Positions 34,698-43,441 of a DNA stretch of 64,000 nt are shown in pieces (position 1 is the first letter of the stretch; the number at the start of each line of letters is the position of its first letter). The stretch covers positions 1-64,000 of the forward strand of contig NZ_JARBDC010000087.1 of the NCBI RefSeq assembly GCF_036577625.1. The letters run 5' to 3'. The stretch comes from Paenibacillus_AB sp036577625 (GTDB lineage: Bacteria; Bacillota; Bacilli; Paenibacillales; NBRC-103111). The notes under the pieces are model-generated. The model searched no databases. It was not told where the DNA came from and saw only the letters and a program-made list of their open reading frames with translations. A program made the position numbers and the translations under genes.

Positions 34698-34718
34698 TGC
34701 GATTCCGATAAACGGCGG

Positions 34719-36341
34719 CTATGTTCGATTTCCGAAGCCCGGAACGGATATGCCGTCCGCTTGCCGCTTTAACAGCCGGATCTGAACGGCCAGCTGCCTT
34801 TCGATCGAAATCGGGTCGTTCCATACGAACGTATCCAGATCGATTTTGTAAACCCGACCGTTCCTTACGGCATCCAGCATCCTCCACTGCTCGCTTTCCA
34901 TCAACGCCTTCGCCCGCCGCTCGCCGCCGTGTTTGTTCCAGACGGTAATAAACATATGGTCGGCGGCATATTGCGGAAAGCGTTCGAACGGAATTTCTTT
35001 CCCCGGACCTTTGCCCAGCACGAAATCGGCCAGTTCCCGCGGAGGCGCGTAGCCGAATGTTTTGTAAACGTTGCGCGTCCCGCGTCCGTACCCGATATTG
35101 ACCGCCCAGATGCGGTCGCCCCATATTTCGTAGACGGCAACGGATTCCCCCGCTCCGACGATTCCCGCCACTTCCCGGCGAGCGCACTCCTCCTTCTCGC
35201 GAAATTCCGCGATCCACGCCTCCGCTTCGTTCCGTCTGTCCAGCAGCTCCCCGAAATATTCAAGCTCCTTCAGCGGGTCCAGCTGTCCCCACGGCAGAGC
35301 GACCGTTGTGGCAATTTGCGACAGATGCTCGTGCTTCTCCCGGATCGTCAAGATGATATCCGGTGCCAGCTCCGCGATTTTGGCCGGAGACGCCGGAACG
35401 CCCACATCCCGTATTCCGGTTACGTGCGGATGGCGCGCGAACGGCGTCAGCTGCTTGGCCGTCGTCCCCGCGGGGGCGAGTCCAAGCGCGAGAATATGCC
35501 CGAGATATTGCAGGCAAACGATCGTTTTCGGCTTCTTGATATAGGCGGTCGGCGACAGGCCGACCACCCGCTTGAATTTGCGGCTCAAGTAAAGACCGTC
35601 CGAATAGCCGACCGATTGCGCCACTTGATTCAGCGTGCCTTTGGCGAGGAGCAGCCGTTCCTTCGCCTTGGCGATGCGAACCCGGGCCAAATAATCGGCG
35701 AACGTGCACCCCGTCGCTTTCTTGAACGCCGATGAAAAATATTCGGGGGAAAGCCCGCAGCGGCGCGACAAAAAGTCCCGCGTAATGGTCGCCCGATAAT
35801 TTTCGTTTATGTAGGCGACGGCCTCCCGTATGCGTCGTTCCGAATCGCGCTCGTCCCCGTCGGTAGCGGGACGGACCAAATAATGCATGGCGTTCATGAA
35901 CAAGGAGTCCGCCAGAAAACGCGCCCCCTCGTCCGCGTTCCGCCGTACTTCGACGAGCTGGGCGACCAGGGAGGACAAAGCGGCGGAAAACGGAGTTTCG
36001 AGCTTGCCGGTTTCCAGAAACCCGGACATCTCCTTTTCCAAAACTTGTCGGCCGTTCGGGTCCGTTTCCGCAACTCTCCAAATTTCGAAGGTCGCGGCGT
36101 GCCACTTGATTTGGTTTCCGAACGTACGGCCGATTTCCAGACCGGCGCCCGGGTTCATAAAAATCACGTCGCCCGGATTTAACCTGCACGCCTTTCCTTC
36201 GATAAACGCTTCCCCGCTGCCGGCCGCAACGACGAGCAGCGAGTACGCGGCGGACGTTTCCTTCATCGGCAGCCGCCCGGCGTCCGATTCGACCGCTTCG
36301 GCCGCCGTCAGTCTGAATAGTCTGGAATGAACGCGTTCCAA
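34719..36341 (-). CDS. Btr-like AraC regulator fused to a siderophore-binding domain
   Basis: A TTG eight bases after GAAGGAG starts a 540-residue protein. Residues 1-150 are a cupin-like domain, 170-275 the AraC DNA-binding domain (ITRDFLSRRCGLSPEYFSSA and LNQVAQSVGYSDGLYLSRKF), and 278-525 a periplasmic-binding domain (KTIVCLQYLGHILALGLAPA ... FPQYAADHMFITV) without export signal. This is the layout of Btr of Bacillus subtilis, which senses bacillibactin in the cytoplasm and activates the uptake genes. Its sensor domain is clearly similar to the SBP encoded next to it. A Fur box precedes it. Confidence 0.9.
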   Translation of the reverse strand: MERVHSRLFRLTAAEAVESDAGRLPMKETSAAYSLLVVAAGSGEAFIEGKACRLNPGDVIFMNPGAGLEIGRTFGNQIKWHAATFEIWRVAETDPNGRQVLEKEMSGFLETGKLETPFSAALSSLVAQLVEVRRNADEGARFLADSLFMNAMHYLVRPATDGDERDSERRIREAVAYINENYRATITRDFLSRRCGLSPEYFSSAFKKATGCTFADYLARVRIAKAKERLLLAKGTLNQVAQSVGYSDGLYLSRKFKRVVGLSPTAYIKKPKTIVCLQYLGHILALGLAPAGTTAKQLTPFARHPHVTGIRDVGVPASPAKIAELAPDIILTIREKHEHLSQIATTVALPWGQLDPLKELEYFGELLDRRNEAEAWIAEFREKEECARREVAGIVGAGESVAVYEIWGDRIWAVNIGYGRGTRNVYKTFGYAPPRELADFVLGKGPGKEIPFERFPQYAADHMFITVWNKHGGERRAKALMESEQWRMLDAVRNGRVYKIDLDTFVWNDPISIERQLAVQIRLLKRQADGISVPGFGNRT

Positions 36342-36404
36342 ATTCGCTTCTCCTTCCGATAGTATTGCTTATGCCGGTACGATGCGACTAGCCTCCATTA
36401 TAAA

Positions 36405-36419
36405 TGATAATCGTTCTCA
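36405..36419 (-). promoter_or_regulatory. Fur box of the Btr-like gene
   Basis: TGATAATCGTTCTCA fits the Fur consensus with one mismatched pair, 64 bases upstream of the start. Confidence 0.75.
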
Positions 36420-36457
36420 ACGGCAAATCGAGGTCATAGTTCGACCCGATCGGAGCA

Positions 36458-36482
36458 TCGCAAAAAAAAGGAGCCGCGCCCC
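36458..36482 (-). terminator. Terminator of the heterodimeric exporter operon
   Basis: On the minus strand GGGGC-GCG-GCTCC forms a short stem followed by TTTTTTTTGCG, a few bases after the stop codon at 36488. Confidence 0.65.
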
Positions 36483-36487
36483 TTCCG

Positions 36488-38581
36488 TCAACGTGCGACG
36501 GTAGGCGCCAGCTCCCCCTGCTGAATTTGCACCATCTGGTAATACTTGCCCCGCCTCCGCATCAGCTCGTCGTGATTGCCCCGTTCCACGATGACGCCGC
36601 GGTCGAGCACGAGAATGAGATCGGCGCTCTTGATCGTGGACAGCCGGTGGGCGATGACGAACGTCGTCCGCCCCTGCTTGACGACTTCCAGCGCATTTTG
36701 GATGAGCGCCTCGGTTTCCGTGTCGATGTTGGACGTCGCCTCGTCGAGGATGAGAATCGCCGGATCGAAGGCGAGCGCGCGGGCGAACGAGACGAGCTGG
36801 CGCTGGCCGGCCGACAGCGTGCTCCCTTTCTCGATGACAGGCTCGTCGATGCCCTTCGGCAAATGGCGAAGCAGCTTGTCGGCGCCGACGTCGACGAGCG
36901 CCTTCTCGATCCGCTCCCGGGTAATGGCCGGGTCGTCCAGCGAAACGTTGGAGGCGATCGTCCCCGTGAACAGGAACGGATCCTGCAGCACGATGCCCAT
37001 ATGCCTCCGCATCGTTTGGCGGGGCAGCTCGCGAATGTCGGTGCCGTCGATCGTGATGCGTCCGCCGCTGGGATCGTAGAAGCGGAACAGCAAGTTCAGG
37101 ATCGAGCTTTTGCCCGAGCCCGTATGGCCGACGAGCGCCACGGTCTGTCCTTGCTTCGCCTCGAACGAAATGTTTCGCAGCACGTACTCGTCGTCCTTGT
37201 AGGCGAACGAGACGTCCTCGAACCTCACGTTGCCCGCGAACCGTTTCATCGTCCGGTCCGATACGTCCTCCCCGGCTTCGTCCAGCAGCACGAACACCCG
37301 CTCCGCGGACACGAGCGCCGTCTCCAGGTTGGGCAGCTGGTTGACGATGTTCACGATCGGATTGAACAGCCGGTTCAAGTAATCGACGAACGCGTACAGC
37401 ACGCCGAGCGTGACGACGGCTTCCGGACCGCTGAGCGCCTCCGCCCCGAAAAACCAGATGACCGCCACGAGCGCGATGTTGCGGATGACGCCGACGAGGT
37501 TGTAGCCGGTCCACGAATTCAGGCTGAGCAGCTTGTTGCGGAACGTAAACAGCTTCGAGTTGATCGCTTCGAACTCCGCTTCCATCCGTTTCTCGGCGCG
37601 GAACGCTTTGACGACCTGCATCCCTTGGATCGACTCGTTGATGACGCCGTTGATTTCGCCTACGGCGGAGCGGATCGTCCGGTTGTACGATTTCGCTTTT
37701 TTGCCGTACACGTAAATCCAGAGCGCCAGTATCGGGATGATGAACAGACAGATCGCGGCAAGCCGGCTGTCCAGCAGGAACAAGGCGACGAAAATGCCGG
37801 TCATGTAAATCGTTCCCGTGAAAAAGTTGGCCAGCACCGTCACGTACAGCTCGCGAAGCGTTTCCGTGTCGTTCGTGATCCGCGACACGACTTTGCCCGC
37901 GGGCAAATTGTCGAAATAGCGGACCGGGAGCCGGTTCATTTGCCCGAACACGTCGGAGCGCATGTTGCGGATGATCCGGTTCGACGCCGCCTGCAGCACG
38001 TAGCGCTGCCCGTACGAAAACGCGGCCGACACGACGAGCAGGCCGAAATAAGCCCAGCACAGCCGGATCAAACCGCCCAGCTCCGGGCGGAAAAAGGCGT
38101 ACATATCCGCGGCGGACAGCTTCTGCGCTTCGTACACGGCTTGCCGTTCGCCCCGCACGATCCGCAGCTTGCCGTCCGGCGTCTCGCTTCGCTCCCCGTC
38201 GAAGGCGATCGCTCCCGGCACGAAATAGTAGTGCCGCTCGACTTGCAGCACCCGAGCCTCCGCGCCCCGCGCTTCCCCTTCCGCGAAATGGTCCTCGCGC
38301 TTGTACGTCGCGCCGCCGTATTCGACGTCATAGCCGCTCCCGGCGTTCCCCGCCGTGCGATACCACGGCTTCTCGACGCCGGTTATATGCACGTCGATCA
38401 GCCGTTTCGCCACGAGCGGTCCGGCCAGTTCCGTGCCGACGGCGACGGCGAGCATCAGCAGGGCGATCAGCAGCTGCGTTTTGTAATGAAGGGCGTACCG
38501 GATCAGCCGGACGAGCGTCTTCATCGGCTTGCCCGCCGCGCGGTCGATGTCAAGATCGTAAAGCTCGGGTTCCATGCTCAT
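36488..38581 (-). CDS. Heterodimeric multidrug ABC exporter, BmrD/YheH-like subunit
   Basis: The 697-residue protein has an N-terminal extension, six membrane helices with an inserted soluble loop of about 100 residues between helices 1 and 2 (as in YheH), and an ATP-binding domain: Walker A GHTGSGKSS, signature LSAGQRQLV (degenerate, Ala for Gly), Walker B ILILDEATSNID with catalytic Glu, and the AHRLST switch. Its start overlaps the stop of the partner gene by four bases. Together they form one exporter with one complete and one degenerate ATP site. Bacillus subtilis BmrC/BmrD exports drugs and fluorescent dyes. Confidence 0.9.
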   Translation of the reverse strand: MSMEPELYDLDIDRAAGKPMKTLVRLIRYALHYKTQLLIALLMLAVAVGTELAGPLVAKRLIDVHITGVEKPWYRTAGNAGSGYDVEYGGATYKREDHFAEGEARGAEARVLQVERHYYFVPGAIAFDGERSETPDGKLRIVRGERQAVYEAQKLSAADMYAFFRPELGGLIRLCWAYFGLLVVSAAFSYGQRYVLQAASNRIIRNMRSDVFGQMNRLPVRYFDNLPAGKVVSRITNDTETLRELYVTVLANFFTGTIYMTGIFVALFLLDSRLAAICLFIIPILALWIYVYGKKAKSYNRTIRSAVGEINGVINESIQGMQVVKAFRAEKRMEAEFEAINSKLFTFRNKLLSLNSWTGYNLVGVIRNIALVAVIWFFGAEALSGPEAVVTLGVLYAFVDYLNRLFNPIVNIVNQLPNLETALVSAERVFVLLDEAGEDVSDRTMKRFAGNVRFEDVSFAYKDDEYVLRNISFEAKQGQTVALVGHTGSGKSSILNLLFRFYDPSGGRITIDGTDIRELPRQTMRRHMGIVLQDPFLFTGTIASNVSLDDPAITRERIEKALVDVGADKLLRHLPKGIDEPVIEKGSTLSAGQRQLVSFARALAFDPAILILDEATSNIDTETEALIQNALEVVKQGRTTFVIAHRLSTIKSADLILVLDRGVIVERGNHDELMRRRGKYYQMVQIQQGELAPTVAR

Positions 38582-40359
38582 TCCGATTCACCGCCTTCGA
38601 AGGCGGACCGTTTCGCGTCCACCTGCTGTCTTTCGAACTGCTCTTTATACCAGCCGCCGAGTCGCATCAGCTGCTCGTGCGTCCCCTGCTCGGCGATTTT
38701 CCCTTCGTCCATGACGACGATCCAGTCCGCCTCCTGGATCGCGGACAGCCGGTGCGTCGCGATGAGCGTCGTTTTGCCGTAGCGCGTTCGGCGAATGTTC
38801 TCCACGATTTCCGCCTCCGTCCGCGCGTCGACGGCCGACAGCGCATCGTCGAGCATCAAAATGTGCGGATCGGCGATAAGCGCCCGCGCGATCGACACCC
38901 GCTGCTTTTGACCGCCGGACAGCGATACCCCTTTTTCGCCGACCGTCGTCTCGAGCCCTTTCGGCAAAAACGCCATATCGTTTTTCAAGGCGGACGCCGC
39001 AATCGCCTCCTGCAGCTCCTCGTCCGTCGCGTTCCCGTCCCGGCTGCCGAACATAATGTTCGCCCGCACCGTTCGCGAAAACAAAAACTGCTCCTGCGGC
39101 ACGTAGCCGTACCACGATTTCAACAGATCGGTGTCGATTCGCTCGATCGGCGTCCCGGAAATCGTGACGGCGCCTTCGCCGCCCGGGTATTCGCGAAGCA
39201 GCTGCTTGATCAGCGTCGTCTTGCCGCTGCCGGTTCGTCCGGCGATGCCGAGCGTTTGGCCGGGCCGCAGCTTGAACGTAACGTCGCGCAAGTTATCGAC
39301 CGAAGACGATGGATACCGGAACGTCACGTTGCGGAACTCGATCTCGCCCGGCCGCTCGTCGACCCGCGCCGCCTCCTCGGGCTCCGTGTCGGCCACGTCC
39401 GGCTTCCAGCCGAGCGTCGCGCCGACGCGATCGAGCGACGCGTTGCCGCGCTGCATAATGTTGATCAGCTCGCCGATGGCGAACATCGGCCAGATCAGCA
39501 TCCCCAAATAGACGTTGAACGCGACGAGACCGCCGATCGTCAGCTCGTTATGGTAGACGAGATAGGCGCCGTAGCCGAGCCCGATCAAGTAGCTTGCGCC
39601 GGTCAATATTTTCATCGTCGGCTCGAACAGCGCATCGATGCGCACGACCGCGATGTTTTTGTCGAGCACGTCTTTCGTGACCGCCGCAAAGCGGTTTTCC
39701 GCCGCCCGCTCCTGCACGTAGGCACGGATGACGCGGATGCCGGATATCGTCTCCAGCACGCCGTCGTTCATCGCTCCGAACGCGTCCTGCGCGTCCATGA
39801 ACCGTTTGTGGATCCATTTGCCGTACAGGCTGACCAAGATCGCCATAATCGGCAGCGGCAATATCGCCGCCAGCGTCAGCTTCCACGAAACGAACGCGGT
39901 CATCGTCACGAGCAGCGTCGCCATCCACAGCGTCGAATCCAAAAACGTCAAAATGCCGAAGCCGGCCGTCTGCGAAACGGCCTGCAAATCGTTCGTGGCG
40001 AGCGCCATCAAATCGCCGGTCCGGTTCCGTTCGTAAAACGTCGGGGTCATTTTCAGAAAATGGCGCATGAGCCGCGAGCGCATGAGCCGTTCGACGACAA
40101 ACGCGCCCCCGAACAGCTTGTAATGCCACGTGAAGTTGATCAGGTACGCGCAGGCGGTAATCGTAACGAGCTGCACGAGCGTCACGCGGATCGTCTCCCA
40201 ATCGATCCCCCCGACGTTGATCGCGTCGATGGAGCGGCCGACCAGCATCGGCGGAATGATCTCCAATATGCCGGAGGCGATCAGCAGCACGACGGCGACC
40301 GTGTATCGTTTCCATTCCTGCCGGAAAAACCAGCCCAGCTTAGTCAGTACGGACAGCAT
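38578..40359 (-). CDS. Heterodimeric multidrug ABC exporter, BmrC/YheI-like subunit
   Basis: The ATG follows GAGAGGAG by eight bases and gives 593 residues. Six membrane helices are followed by an ATP-binding domain with Walker A GRTGSGKTT, canonical signature LSGGQKQR, and Walker B HILMLDDALSAVD, where Asp replaces the catalytic Glu. This is the degenerate-site partner, as in BmrC. The gene is separated from an upstream 26-codon leader ORF by two hairpins, the second a full terminator, so antibiotic-dependent read-through is likely. Confidence 0.9.
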   Translation of the reverse strand: MLSVLTKLGWFFRQEWKRYTVAVVLLIASGILEIIPPMLVGRSIDAINVGGIDWETIRVTLVQLVTITACAYLINFTWHYKLFGGAFVVERLMRSRLMRHFLKMTPTFYERNRTGDLMALATNDLQAVSQTAGFGILTFLDSTLWMATLLVTMTAFVSWKLTLAAILPLPIMAILVSLYGKWIHKRFMDAQDAFGAMNDGVLETISGIRVIRAYVQERAAENRFAAVTKDVLDKNIAVVRIDALFEPTMKILTGASYLIGLGYGAYLVYHNELTIGGLVAFNVYLGMLIWPMFAIGELINIMQRGNASLDRVGATLGWKPDVADTEPEEAARVDERPGEIEFRNVTFRYPSSSVDNLRDVTFKLRPGQTLGIAGRTGSGKTTLIKQLLREYPGGEGAVTISGTPIERIDTDLLKSWYGYVPQEQFLFSRTVRANIMFGSRDGNATDEELQEAIAASALKNDMAFLPKGLETTVGEKGVSLSGGQKQRVSIARALIADPHILMLDDALSAVDARTEAEIVENIRRTRYGKTTLIATHRLSAIQEADWIVVMDEGKIAEQGTHEQLMRLGGWYKEQFERQQVDAKRSAFEGGESE

Positions 40360-40442
40360 GTTTCTCTCTCCTCTCTATATCCGAATATCCGATCCGTCGA
40401 AACCGTCTTTCTTACTCGCTTTTCCGACGGCCGACGCAACCG

Positions 40443-40474
40443 AAAAAAGCACACCGCCCGAATGCGATGTGCTT
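40443..40474 (-). terminator. Intrinsic terminator in the exporter leader
   Basis: On the minus strand AAGCACA pairs with TGTGCTT across a 14-base GC-rich loop region and is followed by TTTTTTCGG. It lies 98 bases after the leader ORF and 84 before the exporter start. Confidence 0.8.
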
Positions 40475-40488
40475 CGTCCTATAACGAA

Positions 40489-40525
40489 AAGGCGCACGCC
40501 ACGAGCTTTTCGTGACCGGCGCCTT
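40489..40525 (-). promoter_or_regulatory. Hairpin between leader ORF and terminator (possible anti-terminator partner)
   Basis: AAGGCGC...GTCACGA-AAAGC-TCGTGGC...GCGCCTT forms a long stem on the minus strand followed by TTCG. It could be an anti-anti-terminator or a first pause hairpin in an attenuation mechanism. Confidence 0.6.
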
Positions 40526-40571
40526 CGATAACCGGCTCATGCGGCATAGGTTGCTGCCGTTGTCCGGAGCT

Positions 40572-40652
40572 TCAGGAGGCCGCGTCACGATCGATGAAAT
40601 TCCTTGCTGCTGCAGCTTGCGTCGCATCGGTGCGGAATTCATCCTTTTTCAT
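40572..40652 (-). CDS. 26-residue leader peptide of the exporter operon (BmrB-like role)
   Basis: An ATG follows GGAAGGAG by six bases and opens MKKDEFRTDATQAAAARNFI, ending DRDAAS and TGA. Promoter, strong ribosome site, short ORF, hairpin, terminator and exporter genes follow each other in the order known for bmrB-bmrC-bmrD of Bacillus subtilis, where ribosome stalling in the leader ORF by translation inhibitors lets polymerase pass the terminator. The peptide sequence itself is not recognised. The role is inferred from layout. Confidence 0.7.
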   Translation of the reverse strand: MKKDEFRTDATQAAAARNFIDRDAAS

Positions 40653-40699
40653 GACGGCTTCTCCTTCCCCGGTCTCGTAAGCGTTAGTTCCAATTGTTA

Positions 40700-40728
40700 C
40701 GTTATCACGGGGAGATTTCGTCTGTCAA
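40700..40728 (-). promoter_or_regulatory. Promoter of the leader-exporter operon
   Basis: TTGACA and ATAACG are separated by 17 bases on the minus strand, 48 bases before the leader start codon. Confidence 0.6.
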
Positions 40729-40894
40729 TTGTCGCCCGGCAGAAAAAACGATTATACCCGTTTTTAGCTCGCGTCCGGGTTTAACGTTGGCGCTCGTTCG
40801 ACGTATCGGCTCCATGCGCCCGTCCGAAAAATCGGCCGATCCCCGTCGCTTCAAGCGCCGCGCCGCAAGGCGGAGTTTCGTCCCGCCCGCGGCG

Positions 40895-41917
40895 TCAGCG
40901 CATCGCCCGCTCCCGGTCGAGCCCGTACCGGGCCAGCAGCGGTCCCATCACCTTATCCCCGAAGTTGTCGCCCATTATCGCATAGCCCGTGCCGTTCGGA
41001 TGCAGGTTATCCGGCAAATGCTCCGCATACGCCTCGTGGAAAATCGTCAGCCCGTCGACGTAATGAAGACGGCTGTCTCCCAAGGCGGTCATCGCGTTCA
41101 CCGCCTCCACGATTTCCTCGCGCATTTCGCACAGCGTGAACTGGACCGTGTTCGGCGTCGTTTCGCGCGGCGGCGACCAGATCGGCGACATGACGGCGAT
41201 CGGCGTATCCGGATGCTTCTCGCGCACGATTTGGACGAAGCCGATGACGGCCGCCCGGAACGTCCGTTTGTTCAGCGTGCTGCCGCCGTACACGTTGATG
41301 CCCAGGCACATCGAAATGACATCGGCGTCCAAATCCCGGATCATGCGGGCGACCATCGGCTCCAGATGGCAGTTGCCGGAATAGCCGAGACACGTCAAAT
41401 CGAGCCCGAACCTTCGGGCGACGATCGCCGGCCACGTTTGCGCCGGGCTGAACGCTCCGCCGCACTGCGTGATGGAGCTGCCGTACGTAATCCATTTCGG
41501 ACGGCGATCGTCCGGAATATGCCAGGCGGCTCCTTCGTCGATACCGATCGTCCTGACGGTTGACGGCGCTTTTTGCGGGAGAAAGATTTCGATCGTCTTG
41601 CTCCCGCCGGGCAGCTGCCCGAATCGTGCGACCGTTTCGCCGGGCTCGAGCACTCGCGTCACGACGGGAGCGTCGCCGACGACGAGATCGATCTGCACCT
41701 GAATATCTGACGGAGCGAGCTCGACCGAAACGGCCGTCGTATCGCTGGCGAACCGCAGCCGAACCCCTGCGGACACCGCGGCCGTCCCGTTAATGCCGTT
41801 CGGCGGAAACAAATCGTACTGCTTGTAAGGAATGCGCCACGGCTTGATTCCGTCTCCCGTTTGCTCCAGCGAAACGGCGCCTTTGAATAACGAGCCGCTC
41901 AGCTCTATTTTCTGCAT
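40895..41917 (-). CDS. SGNH/GDSL hydrolase
   Basis: The start at 41917 (ATG after AAGGGGAAATGGG) gives 340 residues; an ATG seven codons upstream is possible. An N-terminal beta-domain of about 130 residues precedes the hydrolase: block I WITYGSSITQCG with the nucleophile Ser, block III CLGINVYGG, and block V DNLHPNGTGY with catalytic Asp and His. There is no signal peptide. Related proteins deacetylate sugars or act as esterases. It stands alone. Confidence 0.82.
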   Translation of the reverse strand: MQKIELSGSLFKGAVSLEQTGDGIKPWRIPYKQYDLFPPNGINGTAAVSAGVRLRFASDTTAVSVELAPSDIQVQIDLVVGDAPVVTRVLEPGETVARFGQLPGGSKTIEIFLPQKAPSTVRTIGIDEGAAWHIPDDRRPKWITYGSSITQCGGAFSPAQTWPAIVARRFGLDLTCLGYSGNCHLEPMVARMIRDLDADVISMCLGINVYGGSTLNKRTFRAAVIGFVQIVREKHPDTPIAVMSPIWSPPRETTPNTVQFTLCEMREEIVEAVNAMTALGDSRLHYVDGLTIFHEAYAEHLPDNLHPNGTGYAIMGDNFGDKVMGPLLARYGLDRERAMR

Positions 41918-42431
41918 ATGCCCATTTCCCCTTTCCATAGTCGTCCCACTTAAATGTACAAGGGATCGGCACGGTTGACAACCCAAAACTTTCCATCGGA
42001 AACGGCTTCATCGCACCCCTTATCCGCCGAAAATTAGCGCTTCGATCAATTATTAATGAAACCGATGCGTGTCTTGGCGCTGACGAATCGGCATAACGCT
42101 AAGAAGCCTGAATACGGGGGACCGGCCGATCCAACGAATCGAGGCAACGTTATTGGGACCGCCGCATGGTCGATGCCCCCCTTTTTTCGCGAAATAAGGT
42201 TGGCTCGGTTCGTTAAACAAAAAAAATCGTTCGTTTTGCCGCAAATAACGATACCGAGATTCGTAAGCAACGTTCCAAATGAAAAACGGTCGCTCTGCCT
42301 CTGCGGCGGCCGCTTCGGGCGATTGGCTTTGTATGCGCGCGCTTAAGTGATCGCGGGTTCGAGCAGCATGCGGCGAATGAAGGAACGCACTCGGAAAACG
42401 TCAACATGTCGCGCGTCGCCGCCCTTTCTGC
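41918..42431. other. Gene-free stretch with degenerate palindromic repeats
   Basis: No gene is supported. Two units of a roughly 30-base motif are present: ACGAATCGAGGCAACGTTAT at 42136 and, inverted, its relative ATAACGATACCGAGATTCGT at 42246. Similar units occur at 43478 and 43528. The rest shows nothing recognisable. Confidence 0.5.
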
Positions 42432-43046
42432 CTATTCCGCCGCATCCCAGTTCGGCGGCATAACGGGCGGCCGCCAATCGGGCGGAGGCGACCAGTCGAT
42501 CCATGAGTCGTAATAGGCGGCCGGGCCGGCTTGCAGCAGCCGGATCGCGCGCTCCCCTTCCGCCCGGATGGCTGCCGCTTGCTCCGAGGAAAAGTTGCCC
42601 GCGGCGACCGCCTCCTCGAATTCGGCTTCGTCTTTCCAAGACCATTCGGTCCGTTCCCGATTGGCGGTAATGTCGAGCAAGTAATCCGTCGTATCGAAGC
42701 CGACGGACATCCGACGCAGCGGCGCCTGCAAATTGATGTACCAGCCCAAAAACCGGCGATCCTCGGAGCGCCAGAAGGCGCAGACGGCGTGAGACGCTTC
42801 GGGCGATGCCAGCAAAAGCACCTCCGTGCCTCCCCACATACCGTCCTGCATGCCCGTATGGACGGAAGCTGTGACGGAGAGCAAGTTTCGTCTCGACTTG
42901 ATCGGATAGCCCGGCCCCCAATACAAGGCGATCCGCTCGGCGTCATCGCGTACGACCGTCGCCGTCGTGACTCGGTATACGGTTCCGTTCCACACCCGCC
43001 GCAGGACGACAGGCTCGCCGGGACGAAAAGTTAAATGGAAGGACAT
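42432..43046 (-). CDS. DUF402 domain protein
   Basis: The ATG follows TTGGAGTG by five bases and gives 204 residues. The DUF402 fold is recognised by FRRPGEP-like VVLRRVWNG, then FLGWYINLQAPLRR, VGFDTTDYLLDI and the helix EEAVAAGNFSSEQAAAIRAE. DUF402 members include nucleotide or RNA-associated phosphatases, such as the nucleoside di/triphosphatase Sa1684 type, but this subgroup is uncharacterised. The C-terminal tail is rich in Trp and Pro. Single gene. Confidence 0.8.
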   Translation of the reverse strand: MSFHLTFRPGEPVVLRRVWNGTVYRVTTATVVRDDAERIALYWGPGYPIKSRRNLLSVTASVHTGMQDGMWGGTEVLLLASPEASHAVCAFWRSEDRRFLGWYINLQAPLRRMSVGFDTTDYLLDITANRERTEWSWKDEAEFEEAVAAGNFSSEQAAAIRAEGERAIRLLQAGPAAYYDSWIDWSPPPDWRPPVMPPNWDAAE

Positions 43047-43141
43047 AAAATCACTCCAATTTTACGAATGATTGACTGTGATTTCCATTCTAGATCCGGT
43101 ACCCGATTTCCTTCAAAACGGATCGAAACAAGGAGGCCGCT

Positions 43142-43441
43142 ATGCGCAAACCGTTCGGGATCGGTCTGACGATTGCCGCAATGATCGCCGCGCTGTCCGC
43201 CGCCGCGCAGGATGTCGGCGTCGCAATCCGTTTCTCCGGAGCGGCCGGGTGAATCGCCCTGCTTCTCGCCGCTTTGTTTTCCGGCGCGTTCATCGAGTCC
43301 GACTCCAGGCGCGTCGACGCTGCAACGGAGGACATGCATTCGCTCGACCGGAGACTTAAGTATTCGACGTTTTGGATTTGGGTGAGCGCTCCCAATTTGA
43401 CGTTGTGCCTGCTTCTGTACTTCGGCTCCAAGCTGTTTTGA
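43142..43441 (+). pseudogene. DUF5316 membrane protein with in-frame TGA
   Basis: An ATG five bases after AAGGAGG begins MRKPFGIGLTIAAMIAALSA and reaches a TGA at codon 37 (43250-43252). The same frame continues IALLLAALFSGAFIESDSRR and ends after a second membrane helix at LLLYFGSKLF, 100 codons in all. The whole matches DUF5316 proteins, which have three helices and a GAF motif in the middle. One nonsense change explains the break. Neither half is long enough to be picked up as an ordinary gene. Confidence 0.75.

Noticed and set aside
36527..38782. A 751-codon open frame on the plus strand across the BmrD-like gene
   Set aside because: It is antisense to a protein with complete ABC motifs, lacks a ribosome site and has a composition typical of a mirrored GC-rich gene (Arg, His, Asp rich).
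38677..40515. A 612-codon antisense frame across the BmrC-like gene
   Set aside because: Same reason: antisense to a clear ABC exporter and no start signals.
43250..43252. Selenocysteine or read-through at the TGA in the DUF5316 gene
   Set aside because: The family has no Sec member known to me, no SECIS-like hairpin follows, and the context TGA-A is not leaky.
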